The notes under the pieces were generated by a model, which worked only from the letters and a program-made list of their open reading frames with translations, was not told the origin of the DNA and ran no database searches. A stretch of DNA of 17,054 bases, taken from positions 1-17,054 of the forward strand of contig JAIXXW010000098.1 in the NCBI GenBank assembly GCA_027490555.1, read 5' to 3'. The position numbers were made by a program, and so were the translations under genes. Source of the stretch: Comamonadaceae bacterium (GTDB taxonomy: Bacteria > Pseudomonadota > Gammaproteobacteria > Burkholderiales > Burkholderiaceae_C). Shown here one piece after another: positions 14,806 through 17,054 of the stretch (its first letter is position 1; every line of letters starts with the position of its first letter).

Positions 14806-16731
14806 ATGAATATTATTAATTTAATAAAAAAATATATTGCTTTATTTATATTTTTGTTTGTATTCACTTTCTTTGGAAGTCATCCCAACCGTGCTTGGGC
14901 TCAACCGTCCACGGACTTGATCACCGAGAGGGCCTGGTTGATCGATGAAGGTGGCCAGATGACTTGGGAAGAAGTCCAACAATCCAAGAATTGGCGAATC
15001 AAAACAGACAGCCCTGTGATCAGTGCCGGCTATGGCAAGGGGGCTGTGTGGTTTCGACTGCGCATCGATCCGACCAGGACAGATTTACCGCCCGAAGGGA
15101 AGCTGGTGTTGCGCATACGCCCCTCTTACCTGGATCAACTCCAGTTGTTTGACCCCTTACAGACCCCTGCGGCCCGTCCCATGATTGGCGATACGCACCC
15201 GAAGCCGGACTATGTGGACCCCTCCTCTTCACTGAGCTATTCGCTGCCAGCCGGCTCATCCAGCCGGGAGGTCTGGGTCCGACTGGAGTCAAGCAGCACG
15301 CGCATGGCTCATTTCGATGTGATGGATCAGCAGTCAATGCGAAAAAGCAATAAAAAGATTGAGCATTTGGGGGCGCTTTACTTGAGCACCATTTTTGTGT
15401 TTGTCATCTGGGGGCTGATCCAACTCACAGTCCAAATGGAAGCACTGGCATTGATTTTTATCCTCTACCAGAGTGCAGCTCTTTTATTTGGCTTTTGTCT
15501 CTTCGGATATGCGTCTTTGTACCTTGCGGATTGGCTTGAACCGCCAGCCATCGACTTCATGACCAGCTTTTTGGCCATTGGTTCAACGTGCTTGGTTTCA
15601 ATATTCGCTCAACAAGTTTTAGGAGATTTACGGCACTATTTCTGGCGCAGACTGATCATTTATCCTGTTTATTTATTATTTGGAATTTGTTTCGCCATGG
15701 TCATTTTCGGCGAAGCCAGGATTGGCCTTCAGATCAATATGTCACTGATTTTGCTGGTACCTGTCTTCCATTTCGCCATTGCCCTGTTGACCCCGCGAAA
15801 AATGTACAAAGAAAGGCAACAGCCCATACCGCAATGGATCACCGTCACTTATTTCTCGGTCACCCTGGTGATCACGCTTTTGGCTTCCATGCCGGCCCTC
15901 AATTTGGTTCCAGCCACAGAACTCAGCCACTACATCGTTTCTTTTTACAGTGTTTGCAGTGGTTTTTTGATGATGATGGTGATCCATTACCGTGGAATTC
16001 AAAACATCAGGGACCACAGTGCGCTGACAGCCAAAGCTGAACAGGCGGAGCAGCAAGCCCTGAAAGAAAGGCTATTCAGGCAGGAAACGGAACAACTGTT
16101 GACCATGTTGGGTCACGAGTTGAAGACCCCGCTGGCGACCTTGCTCTTGCAAGTGAACGATCCCCATCTCCCAGCCAACTTGTCTCAAAGATTGACCAAT
16201 TCGGTGTCCGACATGTCGAATGTGATCGAACGCACCATCCAGATTGGACAAGTCAGCCAAAGGACCATTGACGTTCAACGCATGGATTGTGATTTACCAG
16301 ACCTGCTGAAGGGACTGATTGAATTCATGCCAAACCCGGGAAAAATCACCCTTCGAATTCTGAATTTGCACGCGAGAAAAATAAACACCGACGCTTATTT
16401 GCTGACCATCATCCTTCGAAACTTGCTGGACAACGCTTTGAAATATGGTGATCCCAGAGCGAATGTGGAGGTCACCTTGAATCAGGCCATGACATCCACC
16501 AATTGGGTCATTGGTATCGCCAATCGGCCAGGCAGAGCCGGATGGCCAGATGCGCAGAAGATTTTTGAAAAATATTACAGAAGTCCTTCCGCCAACTACC
16601 GCAGCGGTACGGGTTTGGGGTTGTTTTTGGTGAAATCGCTGGCTGAAAAACTCAACTATTCAGTCAATTACTGCCCCACCCATGACTGCGTTGTCTTTGC
16701 GTTGACGATCACACCTTACCGTCAAGACTGA
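14806..16731 (+). CDS. 7TM-DISM sensor histidine kinase
   Basis: 641 residues. A signal-like hydrophobic segment (about 7-24) is followed by a periplasmic 7TMR-DISM-type sensing domain (about 35-180), with ITERAWLIDEGGQMTWEEVQQ and GAVWFRLRI typical. A block of about seven membrane segments spans about 190-400, then a short coiled coil (AKAEQAEQQALKERL). The kinase core has an H-box LGHELKTPLATLLLQ with phospho-acceptor His437, N-box NLLDNALKYG (Asn543), F-box FEKYYRS and G2 box GTGLGLFLVKSL (601-612). The usual DxGxG G1 box is replaced by IANRPGRAGWPD, as in some relatives. There is no receiver domain and no response-regulator gene beside it. The first 25 codons and parts of the membrane block are strikingly AT-rich. 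The ATG at 14806 lacks a clear Shine-Dalgarno. It is divergent from the PPIase-autotransporter operon and may control it; the ligand is unknown, carbohydrates being typical for DISM domains. Confidence 0.92.
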   Translation: MNIINLIKKYIALFIFLFVFTFFGSHPNRAWAQPSTDLITERAWLIDEGGQMTWEEVQQSKNWRIKTDSPVISAGYGKGAVWFRLRIDPTRTDLPPEGKLVLRIRPSYLDQLQLFDPLQTPAARPMIGDTHPKPDYVDPSSSLSYSLPAGSSSREVWVRLESSSTRMAHFDVMDQQSMRKSNKKIEHLGALYLSTIFVFVIWGLIQLTVQMEALALIFILYQSAALLFGFCLFGYASLYLADWLEPPAIDFMTSFLAIGSTCLVSIFAQQVLGDLRHYFWRRLIIYPVYLLFGICFAMVIFGEARIGLQINMSLILLVPVFHFAIALLTPRKMYKERQQPIPQWITVTYFSVTLVITLLASMPALNLVPATELSHYIVSFYSVCSGFLMMMVIHYRGIQNIRDHSALTAKAEQAEQQALKERLFRQETEQLLTMLGHELKTPLATLLLQVNDPHLPANLSQRLTNSVSDMSNVIERTIQIGQVSQRTIDVQRMDCDLPDLLKGLIEFMPNPGKITLRILNLHARKINTDAYLLTIILRNLLDNALKYGDPRANVEVTLNQAMTSTNWVIGIANRPGRAGWPDAQKIFEKYYRSPSANYRSGTGLGLFLVKSLAEKLNYSVNYCPTHDCVVFALTITPYRQD

Positions 16732-16782
16732 TTCATGACCGGTGCCAAGCCATGGCCCTTGGCCGCGACCAGAATGGCCCAT

Positions 16783-16826
16783 GGCATGAAAAATGCCGCC
16801 CTGACGGTCCTTGTCCGTGGTCAGGG
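16783..16826 (-). terminator. Possible terminator downstream of ychF
   Basis: Read on the minus strand, CCCTGAC (16826-16820) and GTCAGGG (16805-16799) can pair over 7 bp around a 14-nt loop, followed by CGGCATTTTT with a five-T run. The stem overlaps the ychF stop codon. A second small hairpin GGCAT/ATGCC lies at 16783-16797. It is a moderate candidate only, because the loop is long and the T-run short. Confidence 0.4.
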
Positions 16827-17054
16827 GCTGAACAGGAAGTTCATCACATCGCCGTCCTTGACGATGTAGTCCTTGCCTTCGGCCCGCATCTTGCCCGCGT
16901 CCTTGGCGCCTTGCTCGCCCTGGTAGGCGATGAAGTCGTCAAAGCCGATGGTCTGGGCGCGGATGTAGCCTTTTTCGAAGTCGGTGTGGATCACGCCGGC
17001 CGCTTGCGGGCCGGTGTCGCCCACACGGATGGTCCAGGCGCGCACCTCCTTCAC
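16821..17054 (-). CDS. ychF: Ribosome-binding ATPase YchF, C-terminal part (partial, runs off right edge)
   Basis: The last 77 residues match the TGS-domain end of YchF/OLA1. Landmarks are EVRAWTIRVG, AGVIHTDFEKGYIRA, GEQGAKDAGKMRAEGKDYIV and KDGDVMNFLF. The reading frame continues past the window, and the GTG at the edge is an internal Val codon, not the start. YchF is a conserved Obg-related ATPase binding ribosomes and involved in stress control. As a core gene it marks the right side of the accessory surface-protein region. It is convergent with the sensor kinase gene, with 89 nt between the stops. Confidence 0.95.
   Translation of the reverse strand: MKEVRAWTIRVGDTGPQAAGVIHTDFEKGYIRAQTIGFDDFIAYQGEQGAKDAGKMRAEGKDYIVKDGDVMNFLFSP

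Overview
The window looks like chromosomal DNA of a Gram-negative proteobacterium, most likely a betaproteobacterium of the Burkholderiales (Comamonadaceae-like). The grounds are fairly GC-rich coding sequence, typical codon use, the style of the YchF C-terminus, and the envelope proteins present (TolC-type channel, autotransporter, periplasmic parvulin, 7TM-DISM sensor kinase). The family-level placement is inference. No tRNA, rRNA, CRISPR array or intact insertion sequence was seen.

Layout. (1) 1-1783, minus: N-terminal 594 residues of a very large adhesin-like protein with Calx-beta-like domains, running off the left edge. It is preceded by a TolC-family outer-membrane channel (1889-3256, minus). 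Together they look like the cargo and outer-membrane part of a type I secretion system. (2) 3257-3463: AT-rich divergent control region with a 30-bp imperfect dyad. (3) 3464-7898, plus: a tightly packed three-gene operon. The first gene is an in-frame fusion of an IS630-transposase-like DNA-binding protein to CysD. It is followed by a CysN-CysC fusion (1-nt overlap) and a secreted trypsin-like serine protease (4-nt overlap). (4) 7980-8012: a perfect 14-bp hairpin that can terminate transcription from both sides. (5) 8017-14523, minus: a parvulin-type periplasmic PPIase followed 36 nt later by a 1897-residue repeat-rich autotransporter. (6) 14524-14805: divergent intergenic region holding a small GC-rich possible ORF. 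(7) 14806-16731, plus: 7TM-DISM hybrid-less sensor histidine kinase without a response regulator beside it. (8) 16821-17054, minus: C-terminus of housekeeping GTPase/ATPase YchF, the likely core-genome border of an accessory surface/adhesion region.

How it may work together. Two surface systems (type I secreted adhesin, type V autotransporter) flank a sulfate-activation operon that contains the full set for PAPS synthesis (CysD + CysN + CysC). No APS/PAPS reductase and no sulfotransferase is present in the window. The most unusual element is the CysD fusion. Its N-terminal 229 residues carry the two helix-turn-helix modules of an IS630-type transposase plus what looks like a decayed DDE domain, so it may be a domesticated transposase acting as a transcription factor. 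A strong Shine-Dalgarno in front of an in-frame internal ATG suggests that the locus could make both a long regulator-enzyme and an ordinary CysD. The long dyad lies between this gene and the divergent tolC-adhesin operon and is an obvious candidate binding site. This regulatory picture is inference.
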